Shown: positions 32,805-40,806, numbered from the stretch's first letter. The stretch is 64,000 nucleotides of DNA from Streptomyces sp. TLI_053 (GCF_900105395.1 NZ_LT629775.1:3804001-3868000), one strand, 5' to 3'. Notes: generated from the letters alone by a model not told the origin. Program-made: numbers and translations.

Positions 32805-34280
32805 TCAGGCCGCCCCGGGGTACGGCTGGTCGTCGTTGTAGAGCTTCATGCCGGGGATCTTCAGGGTCCCGCCGAACTGGCCGGACTGGATCGCGGTCAC
32901 CCCGGTCAGCTCGATCCACAGCGGCAGCTGGAGCTGGCCGATCAGGTCGTAGAGCCACTGCGGCAGCGGCCCGTCCGGAGTGAGGGTCAGCTCGCCCAGG
33001 TCGATCGGGATCGGCAGGCCGAGCACCTTGGCCAGGTGGCCGGAGAGCCGCTCGACGTACATGGTGACCGGGCCCTGGCGCATCGTCGAGACCGAGCCCG
33101 GCGCGCCCTTCACGTGGAAGGTCTTGCCGTTCCCCTGCAGCGTCGTCATGTGCAGGTTCTCGATGTCGACCGTCTCCACCTCGAACTTCAGCACCCGCTT
33201 GGTACCGGTCGGCGTCTGGACGTTGACCACGCCCAGCAGCACCGCGTGGTTCAGGGTGAGCCGGCTGGTCTGGAGGGTCCAGTTCTGGTCCGGCACCAGG
33301 ATCGGGTTGTCCGGCGGCTTGCCGGCCGGGCTCAGCGCCTTGGTGTCGACCAGGCAGTTCGGGTCCTTCGACGGGGTGCCCGAGGCGGACGGCGTCGCCG
33401 TGGCGGACCCGGCGGCGGGCTTCGCGGACGCCTTGCCGGACGCCTTCGCGGAGGCCGACGCGGAGGGCGCCGTGCCGCCGGTGGCCGGGGCGCCGGTCGT
33501 GGGCGCCGCGGTGGGCTTCGGGCTCGTCGGCGCGGTGGTGCCCGGCGCCGTGGTGCCCGGGGCGGTCGGCGCGGCGGTGCCGGCCGGGGTGCCCGTCGGC
33601 CCGGTGGACGGGGCGGTGGACGGCCCGCCGGTCCGGGCCGGCGACGCGGAGCCCGACGCGGCGGGCGCGGGGGCGGCCGGGGCGACGGCACGGGTCCCGG
33701 CCGCCGGGCTCGCGGTGGCCGTCGGGCTCGGCGTGCCGCCCGGGAGGAGCAGATCGGTGACCCCGCCGACGATGTCGCCGATGAGTCCGGCCTGGACGAC
33801 CCCGCCGCCGCCCGCCGTACGGGCCTTGGTGGCGGCCGGCTCCGGCGCGGTCGTGCCGGCCGCCGGGGCGGTCGTGGGCGCGGCGGGTACGGTCTCGGCG
33901 GGCGCCGTCACGGGCGGTGCCGCGGGCACCGTCGTCGGCCCGGCCGCGGGCGCGGCCGTCGGCTCGGGCGCGGTGGTGGCCGGCGCCTCGGGGATCGGGA
34001 CGGACGGGCCCGGGATCGGCGGCGGCAGCTCGCTCTTGGGCACCGGTGTCTCGACGACCTTCGGCGGCGCGTCCGGGGCGGTGGCGCACGGCTTGCTGGC
34101 CGCGGTCTCCGCGATCGCCGGGTTCGGCGTGTACGTGGCGGCCATCAGCAGCGCGGTCGGCACCGCCGCCATCGCCAGCGCCCGGCCGCGCAGCCGGAGC
34201 CGTACGGGTGTGCGGGGCGCCGCGTGCCGGGGCGAACGGCGCTCCGCCGGCTCGGGAAGCTCCTCGCGCGGGTCGCTCAC
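32805..34280 (-). CDS. Exported Pro/Thr/Ala-rich protein, third gene of the DUF6230 operon
   Basis: This 491-residue protein starts at a GTG with AAGGAGGT just upstream and overlaps the preceding DUF6114 gene by GTGA. A basic, Pro-rich N-terminus (about 1-28) leads into a hydrophobic signal segment (about 29-52, LAMAAVPTALLMAATYT). A low-complexity Pro/Thr/Ala/Gly region of roughly 240 residues follows, then a C-terminal domain of about 185 residues, probably beta-rich, beginning at NCLVDTKALSP. The long linker looks suited to crossing the cell wall. Homologues are sometimes labelled hydrogenase expression protein HypF, but I see none of the HypF motifs. Function unknown. Confidence 0.85.
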   Translation of the reverse strand: MSDPREELPEPAERRSPRHAAPRTPVRLRLRGRALAMAAVPTALLMAATYTPNPAIAETAASKPCATAPDAPPKVVETPVPKSELPPPIPGPSVPIPEAPATTAPEPTAAPAAGPTTVPAAPPVTAPAETVPAAPTTAPAAGTTAPEPAATKARTAGGGGVVQAGLIGDIVGGVTDLLLPGGTPSPTATASPAAGTRAVAPAAPAPAASGSASPARTGGPSTAPSTGPTGTPAGTAAPTAPGTTAPGTTAPTSPKPTAAPTTGAPATGGTAPSASASAKASGKASAKPAAGSATATPSASGTPSKDPNCLVDTKALSPAGKPPDNPILVPDQNWTLQTSRLTLNHAVLLGVVNVQTPTGTKRVLKFEVETVDIENLHMTTLQGNGKTFHVKGAPGSVSTMRQGPVTMYVERLSGHLAKVLGLPIPIDLGELTLTPDGPLPQWLYDLIGQLQLPLWIELTGVTAIQSGQFGGTLKIPGMKLYNDDQPYPGAA

Positions 34281-34882
34281 CGGACCTCCTTGGGCTCTGC
34301 GGCCTGCTGCGCCGGAACGGTCCCCCCGGCGGCGGGCGGCTCGGCGGCGGGCTCCTCGGTGACCGGCTGCTCGGCGACCGACTGCTCCGCGGCGGGCGCG
34401 GCGGAAGGCTGCTCGGTGGCGACGGACTCGGCCGTCGTGCCCTCGGCCGCCTCGGCCACGGTGGCGACCGCCGGCTCGGGCAGCTTGGCCCACGCCATCA
34501 TCAGTCCGCCGCCGATCAGCCCCGGCAGCAGCGCCATGCCGAAGCCGGCGAGGTTGGAGACCGGGATCGACACCAGCGTCAGCAGCGTGGTGGCGACGCC
34601 CGCGAAGATCCGGACGGCGGGCTGGAACCAGGCGGTGAGCCCGAGGATGATCAGGAGCACGCCGATGATCAGCGAACCGGCGCCCGCCGTGGTCGACATG
34701 GCGATGGTCACGCCGCCCAAGGACAGGTGCGCGTAGGGGAAGTACAGGATCGGGACGCCGGCGATCATGGCCAGCAGGCCGCCCCAGAAGGGCCTGGAGC
34801 GGCGGAAGTCACGGAAGCCCCGCCAGAACGCCCCGACCAGGTTCCGATGTTCGGGCCGAGCCTCGGCCGTTGCGCTGGACAT
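34277..34882 (-). CDS. DUF6114 membrane protein
   Basis: This 201-residue protein has four predicted membrane helices (about residues 35-55, 60-80, 85-105 and 110-130). The first follows a cytoplasmic segment FWRGFRDFRRSRPFWGG, and the pattern AMSTTAGAGSLIIGVLL lies between helices. About 65 Ala/Glu/Pro-rich residues follow the last helix. The start has GAGGAG seven bases upstream. I recognise the family as DUF6114, a Streptomyces family usually next to a DUF6230 gene, as here. It overlaps the next gene by four bases, so the two are translationally coupled. Confidence 0.85.
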   Translation of the reverse strand: MSSATAEARPEHRNLVGAFWRGFRDFRRSRPFWGGLLAMIAGVPILYFPYAHLSLGGVTIAMSTTAGAGSLIIGVLLIILGLTAWFQPAVRIFAGVATTLLTLVSIPVSNLAGFGMALLPGLIGGGLMMAWAKLPEPAVATVAEAAEGTTAESVATEQPSAAPAAEQSVAEQPVTEEPAAEPPAAGGTVPAQQAAEPKEVR

Positions 34883-34925
34883 GGTGCAGCTCCTCGATGT
34901 CTCTACGAGGGAAGAACTGTGATGT

Positions 34926-34959
34926 CGGGCCGGGGGCGGTGTTCGCCGCCCCCGGCCCG
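34926..34959 (-). terminator. Internal terminator/attenuator between DUF6230 and DUF6114 genes
   Basis: A perfect 14-bp GC stem (34926-34939 with 34946-34959, six-base loop) lies between the stop of the upstream gene (35009) and the start of the next (34882). Partial read-through would give more DUF6230 protein than downstream products. Confidence 0.7.
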
Positions 34960-35008
34960 CGTGGAACCCTCACCCGGACGTGCCGGTGGGCACGCCCTCA
35001 GCCGGGGC

Positions 35009-35674
35009 TCAGAAGCACTCGTTGCCCGCGCCGTCGCCGCTCTTGAGCTTGAGGCTCAGGCCGTTGAGCACGAAGGTGCCGGCCGAGGTGGCGCGCGCGG
35101 TCTGCTTGACGTCGGTCAGCACGGCCTGCTTGGCGGCCTGGGAGAAGCCCACCGCGCCGGTCGGGAGCTTCGCACCGGCCTCCTTCAGCGCCGGGTGGCC
35201 GTGCCAGCCCTGGGTGGCCGAACCGGTGAGGGTGGAGGCGTCCTGGCCGATGTTGATGTCGGTGAAGGTCGCGTCGGCGTCCAGCTGCTCCAGGTCGATG
35301 AGCAGGTTGTGCGCGGTGACCGGCTTCTTGTCGTCGTTGCCGGCGTTCAGCTGGAGGGTGATCTTGCCGAGGCCGAGACGCGACAGGTCGGTGACGACCG
35401 ACTGGCAGAGGTTGTGGATCTCGGCGTCGTCGAAGGCCGAGACGGCGACCGGGTGCAGCGTTCCGTTGGCCTCGACGTCGACCGCGCCGAACTGGGCGAA
35501 GTTGTCGCCCTTCAGGTACGAGGTCTTCACCTTGAACTGCTGGCCGGAGACGCTGAACGACGCGGCGAGCGCGCTGTTGGCGATGGAGACACCGACCATC
35601 GCGGTGGCCGCGATGCTCGGGACCATCACCAGGGCGAAGCGCTTCCAGCGGGTCTTGCCGTGGGTCTGGGACAT
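35009..35674 (-). CDS. DUF6230 secreted protein
   Basis: The ATG at 35674 has AAGGAGGA six bases upstream; longer readings of the frame have no such signal. The 221-residue protein has a basic start (MSQTHGKTRWKRF) and a hydrophobic segment ending SIANSALAASF, which looks like a cleavable signal peptide or anchor. The remaining 185 residues are probably beta-rich and contain two Cys (NLCQSV and the very C-terminal NECF). The family, DUF6230, is often carried in databases as cholesterol esterase, but there is no GxSxG serine-hydrolase motif. First gene of a three-gene operon. Confidence 0.88.
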   Translation of the reverse strand: MSQTHGKTRWKRFALVMVPSIAATAMVGVSIANSALAASFSVSGQQFKVKTSYLKGDNFAQFGAVDVEANGTLHPVAVSAFDDAEIHNLCQSVVTDLSRLGLGKITLQLNAGNDDKKPVTAHNLLIDLEQLDADATFTDINIGQDASTLTGSATQGWHGHPALKEAGAKLPTGAVGFSQAAKQAVLTDVKQTARATSAGTFVLNGLSLKLKSGDGAGNECF

Positions 35675-36106
35675 GCGTGTCCTCCTTCTGGACGTACATC
35701 TCCGGCTCCCCGGTGGCGCGTCCCGCGTCAATGGGGGCCTGGGATGGGAGAGAGCTACGTCCTCGGTAGCGGAGAGCGCCGTGGCAACACGGGCGATCCC
35801 CCCGAGCGACAACCAGTGACCGCGCGGGCAGCGCGGCCTTGCGAAGGACAGGAACCGCCGTGGGAGCGGATACCCCCCTGCCTTCTCGCCGGCGGCGGGG
35901 CCGTCGGCAGCCCGGTGGGGATCCCCTACGTCGGGCCCGCCGACCGGCTGCCGGCGGAGGTCGAATCGTGGGGACCGGGCGTGCCGATGCTGCTCGAATC
36001 CCGGGCTGAGCACAAGAGGTCGCATTACTGACGGGTAATCCCATACGAGCCGAAACGATCATGGAATCGGCCGGGAAGACACGCAGAGTGACGAAATGGA
36101 GGATTA
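35675..36106. other. Noncoding region upstream of the DUF6230 operon
   Basis: No convincing gene is seen. It should contain the operon promoter on the minus strand. The segment 36030-36110 is AT-richer than its surroundings. Open frames here are shadows of GC-rich sequence. Confidence 0.5.
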
Positions 36107-36166
36107 GTGAGGGCGAAATCCCTCGGAAACATCAGCGAAACACCCGTGGACGGTCACATGTCGTGA
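36107..36166 (+). CDS. Candidate 19-residue small ORF ending within a terminator hairpin
   Basis: GTG at 36107 has a perfect GGAGG four bases upstream (36098-36102). The frame encodes 19 residues (VRAKSLGNISETPVDGHMS) before TGA at 36164-36166. The last third lies inside the 19-bp hairpin at 36139-36181. A short transcript on the plus strand would thus consist of a leader, this ORF and a terminator. The composition is not the Arg/Pro/Gly-rich type expected of a shadow frame. No downstream plus-strand gene is close, so an attenuator role is less likely than a stand-alone small peptide or chance. Confidence 0.35.
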   Translation: MRAKSLGNISETPVDGHMS

Positions 36167-36181
36167 CCGTCCACGGGTGTT
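36139..36181. terminator. 19-bp terminator hairpin
   Basis: Arms 36139-36157 and 36163-36181 are perfect, with a five-base loop. It lies 120 bases past the stop of the minus-strand thioredoxin-like gene and also directly follows the candidate small plus-strand ORF. Confidence 0.8.
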
Positions 36182-36300
36182 GTCAAGATTTGGTAAACCT
36201 CAGCGGCGATGACCGGATTGTCGCCAAATCACCAGGCGGCACCGCAGGTCACCCGCCGTGTCACCGGGCCGGGCGCGGCACGCCGTTCGCGGCGACCGAC

Positions 36301-37296
36301 TCAGAACAGCACCCGGGCCAGCGCCTGACGCGCCGCGGTGACCCGCGGGTCCTCGGTGCCGATCACCTCGAACAGCTCCAGCAGCCGCACCCGGACCGCG
36401 TCCCGGTCCTCGCCGAAGGTCCTGCCGACCGTCGTCACCAGCCGGCCGAAGGCGTCCTCGACGTGCCCGCCGACCAGGTCCAGGTCGGCCGCGCCCATCT
36501 GGGCCGCGACGTCCTTGGGGTCGGCGGCCGCGGCCGCCCTGACCGTCTGCGGGTCCAGCCCCTCGACCCGGTACAGCAGTTGCGCCTGCGCCAGGCCGAG
36601 CCTGGCCTCGGTGTTGCCCGGCTGCTCGACCAGCACGTTCCGGTAGGCCTGGACGGCACCGGCCAGGTCGCCCCGGTCCAGCGCGTCGTGGGCGGCGGAG
36701 AGCGCCGGGTCCTCCGGTCGCTGCGGGACGGCGGCCTCGCCGCCCTCGGCCGGAGCGCCGGTGCCGCCGACGATGCCGAAACGCTGCTCGGCGACCAGGA
36801 TCAGCTGGTCCAGCACCTTGCGGACGTTGGCCTCGTTCTCGGCCCCCTGGAACAGCGGCACCAACTGGCCGGCGACCACGGCCATCACGGCCGGGATGCC
36901 CTGGATGCCGAACTGCTGGGCGATCAGCTGGTTGGCGTCCACATCGATCTTGGCGAGCACGATCCGGCCGACGTACTCCTCGGCCAGGCGCTCCAGGATC
37001 GGACTGAGCTGCTTGCAGGGCCCGCACCACTCGGCCCAGAAGTCGACGACCACCGGCACCTCGGTGGACCGCTGGACGACCTCGGTCTCGAAGGTGTCCT
37101 CGGTGACGTCGATGACGAGCTCGTAGCCGACCCCGGCCGGGGCGACCCCGGCCTCCTCGGCGGCGGCCGACTGGCGGGCCCGCTCGGCCCTGGCCTGCTC
37201 GGCCTTCTGGGCAGCCTCGCCGGCTGCCTTCACTGCGGCGAGGTCGACCGCGCCACGCAGGGCGGCACTGTTGAGACGAGAATTCCGTGGCTGCAT
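36301..37296 (-). CDS. CnoX/YbbN-like thioredoxin-TPR protein
   Basis: This 331-residue cytoplasmic protein resembles YbbN (CnoX), a chaperone-linked holdase that protects proteins from oxidation. An Ala/Glu-rich helical N-terminus (about 1-55) is followed by a thioredoxin domain (about 60-165) and TPR-like helices to the C-terminus. The active site is WCGPC with Cys91 and Cys94, i.e. a full redox pair, unlike E. coli YbbN, which (from memory) lacks it. The ATG at 37296 has GGGGAGG about eight bases upstream. It diverges from the TetR gene. Confidence 0.9.
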   Translation of the reverse strand: MQPRNSRLNSAALRGAVDLAAVKAAGEAAQKAEQARAERARQSAAAEEAGVAPAGVGYELVIDVTEDTFETEVVQRSTEVPVVVDFWAEWCGPCKQLSPILERLAEEYVGRIVLAKIDVDANQLIAQQFGIQGIPAVMAVVAGQLVPLFQGAENEANVRKVLDQLILVAEQRFGIVGGTGAPAEGGEAAVPQRPEDPALSAAHDALDRGDLAGAVQAYRNVLVEQPGNTEARLGLAQAQLLYRVEGLDPQTVRAAAAADPKDVAAQMGAADLDLVGGHVEDAFGRLVTTVGRTFGEDRDAVRVRLLELFEVIGTEDPRVTAARQALARVLF

Positions 37297-37486
37297 GGCA
37301 CCATCCTCCCCCGCTCGCGCCGCCGGTGGGCACCAACCTCCCGGAAATCGCCCCGCGCGGGCTGCGCGGTCCCGATCCCCGAGGTGGTGCGCCCACCTCC
37401 GAGTAGCCTGAACCGTTCGGCGCGGATCCCCATCCGCGCCCGCGCCGCTCCCGTCCCACGGGGACACGGCGCCTGGTCGTCGCTTT

Positions 37487-37503
37487 CGCTACGAGTCGTA
37501 GCG
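37487..37503. promoter_or_regulatory. 17-bp perfect palindrome in the CnoX/TetR divergent promoter
   Basis: CGCTACGA-G-TCGTAGCG (eight-base arms, one-base centre) lies about 190 bases upstream of the cnoX-like start and 157 bases upstream of the TetR start. It has the form of a dimer-binding operator. Confidence 0.5.
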
Positions 37504-37612
37504 TAACTGGATCGGGGCCACCCGCCGCAACCCCTATCGGCAGTCGCCCGACGTGAGCTGGGCCACTTTCCCGGGCGCCCCGGCTGACCTGGGTGCGGAG
37601 GAGTCGCTACCG

Positions 37613-37644
37613 TTACCGGTCCCACCCAAGTTACTTACCGGTAA
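37613..37644. promoter_or_regulatory. Twin TTACCGGT sites upstream of the TetR gene, probable autoregulatory operator
   Basis: TTACCGGT occurs at 37613-37620 and again at 37635-37642, 22 bases apart (about two helical turns). The second extends to the perfect palindrome TTACCGGTAA. The pair ends 16 bases before the TetR start codon, a typical place for self-repression. Confidence 0.55.
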
Positions 37645-37660
37645 ATCGCAAGGAGGCCCG

Positions 37661-38395
37661 GTGCCGGCCCCCCAGCCACCCGTGACCCCGCCGCACGAGG
37701 TCCGCCCGGCCGAGGCCCCCCAGGACGCGCCCCGGGGCCCCGGGCTCCCCACCCCCACCCGCTCCCCGGAGCCCCCCGAGGGGGGCGCCGCCCGGGCCAA
37801 GGGGCGGCCGCGCAGCGCCGCCGCCGACCGCGCCATCCTGGACGCCACCCGCGAGGCCCTCGCCGAACTCGGCTGGGGCGGACTGACCATGGGCCATGTG
37901 GCGACCAGGGCCGGGGTCGCCAAGACCACCCTGTACCGGCGCTGGCCGTCCAAGAACGAGCTGGTGGTCGACGCCGTCGCGAGCCTCTTCGACGAGCTGG
38001 TGATGCCCGACCTCGGCAGCCTGCGGGCCGACATCGAGGCAGTGGTGACCCAGTTCGCCGATCTGCTGGCCCGCCCGGAGACCCAGGCCGCGCTGCTCGC
38101 CCTGTTCGCCGAGGGCACCCGCGACCGCCAGCTGCGGCGGCGGATCCGGGAGGCGATCGTCGATCCGCAGAAACGGCTGGTCCGGCAGGGCCGGTCCGCC
38201 GCCCAGGCCCGGGGCGAGCTGGCCCCGGACTGCGACGAGGCCGCCGCCCGCGAGGAGATCGACATCATCTTCGACACCATCGCCGGGACGGTCGAGCACC
38301 GGGTGCTGGTCAGCGGCGAGCCGATCACCCCGGAGTGGACCCGCCGCTTCACCGGCCTGCTGCTCGGCCCGTTCCCGAGCCTGCTCGACGGCTGA
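37661..38395 (+). CDS. TetR-family transcriptional regulator
   Basis: This 244-residue regulator starts at a GTG with AAGGAGG four bases upstream. About 50 Pro-rich residues precede the DNA-binding domain (about 60-105): ILDATREALAELGWGGLTMGHVATRAGVAKTTLYRRWPSK, a textbook TetR helix-turn-helix. The remainder is an all-helical ligand-binding and dimerisation domain (TetR_C type). It has twin palindromic sites directly upstream. It is convergent with icmA and separated from it by a terminator. Its target genes are unknown beyond probable autoregulation. Confidence 0.92.
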   Translation: MPAPQPPVTPPHEVRPAEAPQDAPRGPGLPTPTRSPEPPEGGAARAKGRPRSAAADRAILDATREALAELGWGGLTMGHVATRAGVAKTTLYRRWPSKNELVVDAVASLFDELVMPDLGSLRADIEAVVTQFADLLARPETQAALLALFAEGTRDRQLRRRIREAIVDPQKRLVRQGRSAAQARGELAPDCDEAAAREEIDIIFDTIAGTVEHRVLVSGEPITPEWTRRFTGLLLGPFPSLLDG

Positions 38396-38417
38396 GGGCG
38401 GCCGCGGGCACGCCGAA

Positions 38418-38451
38418 GGGCCGTCCGGCGCCACGGGGCACCGGACGGCCC
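38418..38451. terminator. Convergent terminator between TetR gene and icmA
   Basis: An 11-bp perfect stem (38418-38428 with 38441-38451) closes a 12-base loop between stops at 38395 and 38497. Confidence 0.65.
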
Positions 38452-38508
38452 GACCGTTCGACGCCCTGGAACCGGGCGGCCCGACCGCTCGACGCCCTAG
38501 AACCGGGC
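38447..38508. repeat. Tandem duplication of 31 bp across the icmA 3' end
   Basis: Units 38447-38477 and 38478-38508 differ at two positions only. The second unit contains the icmA stop codon and its last three codons; the first lies just beyond it and overlaps the terminator arm. Confidence 0.8.
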
Positions 38509-40182
38509 GGTCTCCCGGTAGATGCCCCACTCCTCGCGCAGGGCGTTGCAGATCTCGCCGAGGGTCGCCTCGGCGCGCACCGCGTCCAGCATCGGCGGGA
38601 TCATCGACTCGCCGGACCGCGCGGCGGCCAGCATCGCGTCCAGCCCGGCCCGGACCGCGGCCTCGTCGCGGGCCGCCCGGCGGGCGCCCAGCACCCGGAC
38701 CTGCTCCCGCTCCACCTCGTGGCTGACCCGGAGGATCTCCAGCTCGGGGGTGACGCTGCGGGGGTGGCAGTTGACGCCGACGACCCGCTTCTCGCCCTTC
38801 TCCACCGCCTGCTGGTACTGGAAGGCCGCCTCGGCGATCTCGCCGGTGAACCAGCCGTCCTCGATCCCGCGCAGGATCCCGGAGGTGATCTGGCCGATCG
38901 GGTGGTCCTCCCGGCCCTTGTCCAGGATCTTCCGGAAGATCTCCTCGGCCTGCTGCTCGATCCGGTCCGTCATCGCCTCGACGTACCAGGAACCGCCCAG
39001 CGGGTCGGCCACATTGGTGATGCCGGTCTCCTCCATCAGCACCTGCTGGGTGCGCAGGGCGATCTCGGCGGCCTGCTCGGAGGGCAGCGCCAGGGTCTCG
39101 TCCAGGGCGTTGGTGTGCAGCGAGTTGGTGCCGCCGAGCACCGCCGAGAGCGCCTCGACGGCGGTGCGGACCACGTTGTTGTACGGCTGCTGCGCGGTGA
39201 GCGAGACACCGGCGGTCTGGGTGTGGAACCGCAGCCACTGGGCCTTGTCTGTCCTGGCGCCGAACCGCTCGCGCATCCAGCGGGCCCAGATCCTCCGGGC
39301 GGCGCGGAACTTGGCGATCTCCTCGAAGAAGTCCAGGTGCGCGTCGAAGAAGAACGACAGACCGGGCGCGAAGACGTCCACGTCCAGACCCCGGGAGAGG
39401 CCCAGCTCGACGTAGGCGAAGCCGTCGGCCAGGGTGTACGCGAGCTCCTGCGCGGCCGTCGCGCCGGCCTCGCGGATGTGGTAGCCGGAGACCGACAGCG
39501 GCTTGTAGGCCGGGATGCCCTCGGCGCAGTGGGCCATCAGGTCGCCGATCAGCCGCAGGTGCGGCTCGGGGGCGAAGAGCCACTCCTTCTGGGCGATGTA
39601 CTCCTTGAAGATGTCGGTCTGCAGGGTGCCGTTGAGCACGGCCGGGTCGACGCCCTGCCGCTCGGCGGCCACCAGGTACATGCAGAAGATCGGCACGGCC
39701 GGGCCGCTGATCGTCATCGAGGTGGTGACCTCGCCCAGCGGGATGCCGCGGAACAGCACCTCCATGTCGGCGGCCGAGTCGATCGCCACACCGCAGTGGC
39801 CGACCTCGCCGAGCGAGCGCGCGTCGTCCGAGTCGTAGCCCATCAGGGTCGGCATGTCGAAGGCCACCGAGAGGCCGCCGCCGCCCGCCTCCAGGATCAT
39901 CCGGTAGCGCTCGTTGGTCTGCTCGGCGTTGCCGAAGCCGGCGAACTGGCGGATGGTCCACGTCCGGCCCCGGTAGCCGGTCGCATGCAGACCGCGGGTG
40001 TACGGGTACTCCCCGGGCCAGCCGATCCGCTCGAAGCCCTCGACGGGCTGCCCGGGGGCCGGGCCGTAGACCGGCTCGACCTCGTCCCCGGAGAGGGTGG
40101 TGAAGTCCGCGTCCCGCTTGCGGGAGCTGTCGTACCGCTGCTGCCAGCGCTGCCGTCCGCGCTCGATCTCCTCGGCGTCCAT
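38497..40182 (-). CDS. icmA: Isobutyryl-CoA mutase, large (substrate-binding) subunit IcmA
   Basis: IcmA with a separate B12-binding subunit interconverts isobutyryl-CoA and n-butyryl-CoA, linking valine catabolism to butyrate and polyketide precursors. The 561-residue protein has only the barrel domain; the C-terminal cobalamin domain of methylmalonyl-CoA mutases is absent. Specificity residues are Phe80 (IRQFAGFG) and Gln198 (EYIAQKEW); as I recall, methylmalonyl-CoA mutases have Tyr and Arg there. The ATG at 40182 makes this numbering agree with the S. coelicolor enzyme. No icmB lies in the window. Twin palindromic sites lie upstream. Confidence 0.93.
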   Translation of the reverse strand: MDAEEIERGRQRWQQRYDSSRKRDADFTTLSGDEVEPVYGPAPGQPVEGFERIGWPGEYPYTRGLHATGYRGRTWTIRQFAGFGNAEQTNERYRMILEAGGGGLSVAFDMPTLMGYDSDDARSLGEVGHCGVAIDSAADMEVLFRGIPLGEVTTSMTISGPAVPIFCMYLVAAERQGVDPAVLNGTLQTDIFKEYIAQKEWLFAPEPHLRLIGDLMAHCAEGIPAYKPLSVSGYHIREAGATAAQELAYTLADGFAYVELGLSRGLDVDVFAPGLSFFFDAHLDFFEEIAKFRAARRIWARWMRERFGARTDKAQWLRFHTQTAGVSLTAQQPYNNVVRTAVEALSAVLGGTNSLHTNALDETLALPSEQAAEIALRTQQVLMEETGITNVADPLGGSWYVEAMTDRIEQQAEEIFRKILDKGREDHPIGQITSGILRGIEDGWFTGEIAEAAFQYQQAVEKGEKRVVGVNCHPRSVTPELEILRVSHEVEREQVRVLGARRAARDEAAVRAGLDAMLAAARSGESMIPPMLDAVRAEATLGEICNALREEWGIYRETARF

Positions 40183-40234
40183 GACCCCGAACTCCGCTCC
40201 GTACGGCCGCCACACCAACGGGCGGCACAGCTAT

Positions 40235-40267
40235 TAGGACGTCCTACCAATTTACTCGGACGTCCTA
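40235..40267. promoter_or_regulatory. Twin GGACGTCC operator upstream of icmA
   Basis: A perfect 12-bp palindrome TAGGACGTCCTA (40235-40246) and a second copy TCGGACGTCCTA (40256-40267) share the core GGACGTCC, 21 bases (two helical turns) apart. They lie 53-85 bases upstream of the icmA start in an AT-rich stretch, where its promoter is expected. Confidence 0.65.
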
Positions 40268-40313
40268 CTATTTGTCGACGGACACCCGGCCAAGCACACC
40301 GGGAGCATGCGAA

Positions 40314-40347
40314 AGGGCGCCCTCCCCCGGACGGGGAAGGGCGCCCT
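40314..40347 (-). terminator. Terminator after the DUF3817 gene
   Basis: Arms 40314-40328 and 40333-40347 pair with one mismatch over 15 positions around a four-base loop. It lies 46 bases past the stop at 40393 and ahead of the icmA promoter. Confidence 0.7.
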
Positions 40348-40392
40348 CTGCGGCTTCTGCGGCCTCGGCGCGGGGGCCGGCGGCGGCTGGGC

Positions 40393-40734
40393 TCAGACGC
40401 CGGCCGGCTGGCGGGCGGCGTCACCGGCGGACTGCCCGGCGGCCGCCTCGGCGACCACCTTGCGCTCGGCGACGAAGGAGGCGAACGGGATGCAGCCGGC
40501 GGCCAGGAAGAAGACCATCCGCCCCAGCGGCCACTTGAGCTTCTGGCCGAGCAGGAAGGTCACCACGAAGTACCCGATGTAGAGGTATCCGTGCAGCATC
40601 GCGACGTAGGTGGTCACGTCCTCGGCCGCGTGGAAGCCGTACTTCGCGACCATGAAACCGCAGAAGACCAGCAGCGCCACACCGGTCGCAAGGGCCAGGG
40701 CGCGGTACCAGCCCAGCAGGGGGGTCGCCTTCAT
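40393..40734 (-). CDS. DUF3817 small membrane protein, copy 1
   Basis: This 113-residue integral membrane protein has three to four helices: about 10-30 (ALALATGVALLVFCGFMVA), 43-62 (YVAMLHGYLYIGYFVVTFLLG) and 72-88. The central LHGYLYIGYFV is the DUF3817 hallmark. The C-terminus is a short Ala/Gln-rich tail. It lies 72 bases downstream of a MarR regulator gene on the same strand and is probably co-transcribed. Function unknown. Confidence 0.88.
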   Translation of the reverse strand: MKATPLLGWYRALALATGVALLVFCGFMVAKYGFHAAEDVTTYVAMLHGYLYIGYFVVTFLLGQKLKWPLGRMVFFLAAGCIPFASFVAERKVVAEAAAGQSAGDAARQPAGV

Positions 40735-40806
40735 CTCTGCATCGCCTCGTCAGCATCGGGGGGGTACGTCCTGATCCGCGCACCGCTCCCACGAGGGTAG
40801 CCGCCC

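Noticed and set aside
34280..34493. Upstream extension of the Pro/Thr/Ala-rich exported protein
   Set aside because: The frame is open but overlaps the DUF6114 gene; the GTG at 34280 has a strong ribosome-binding site and a normal GTGA junction.
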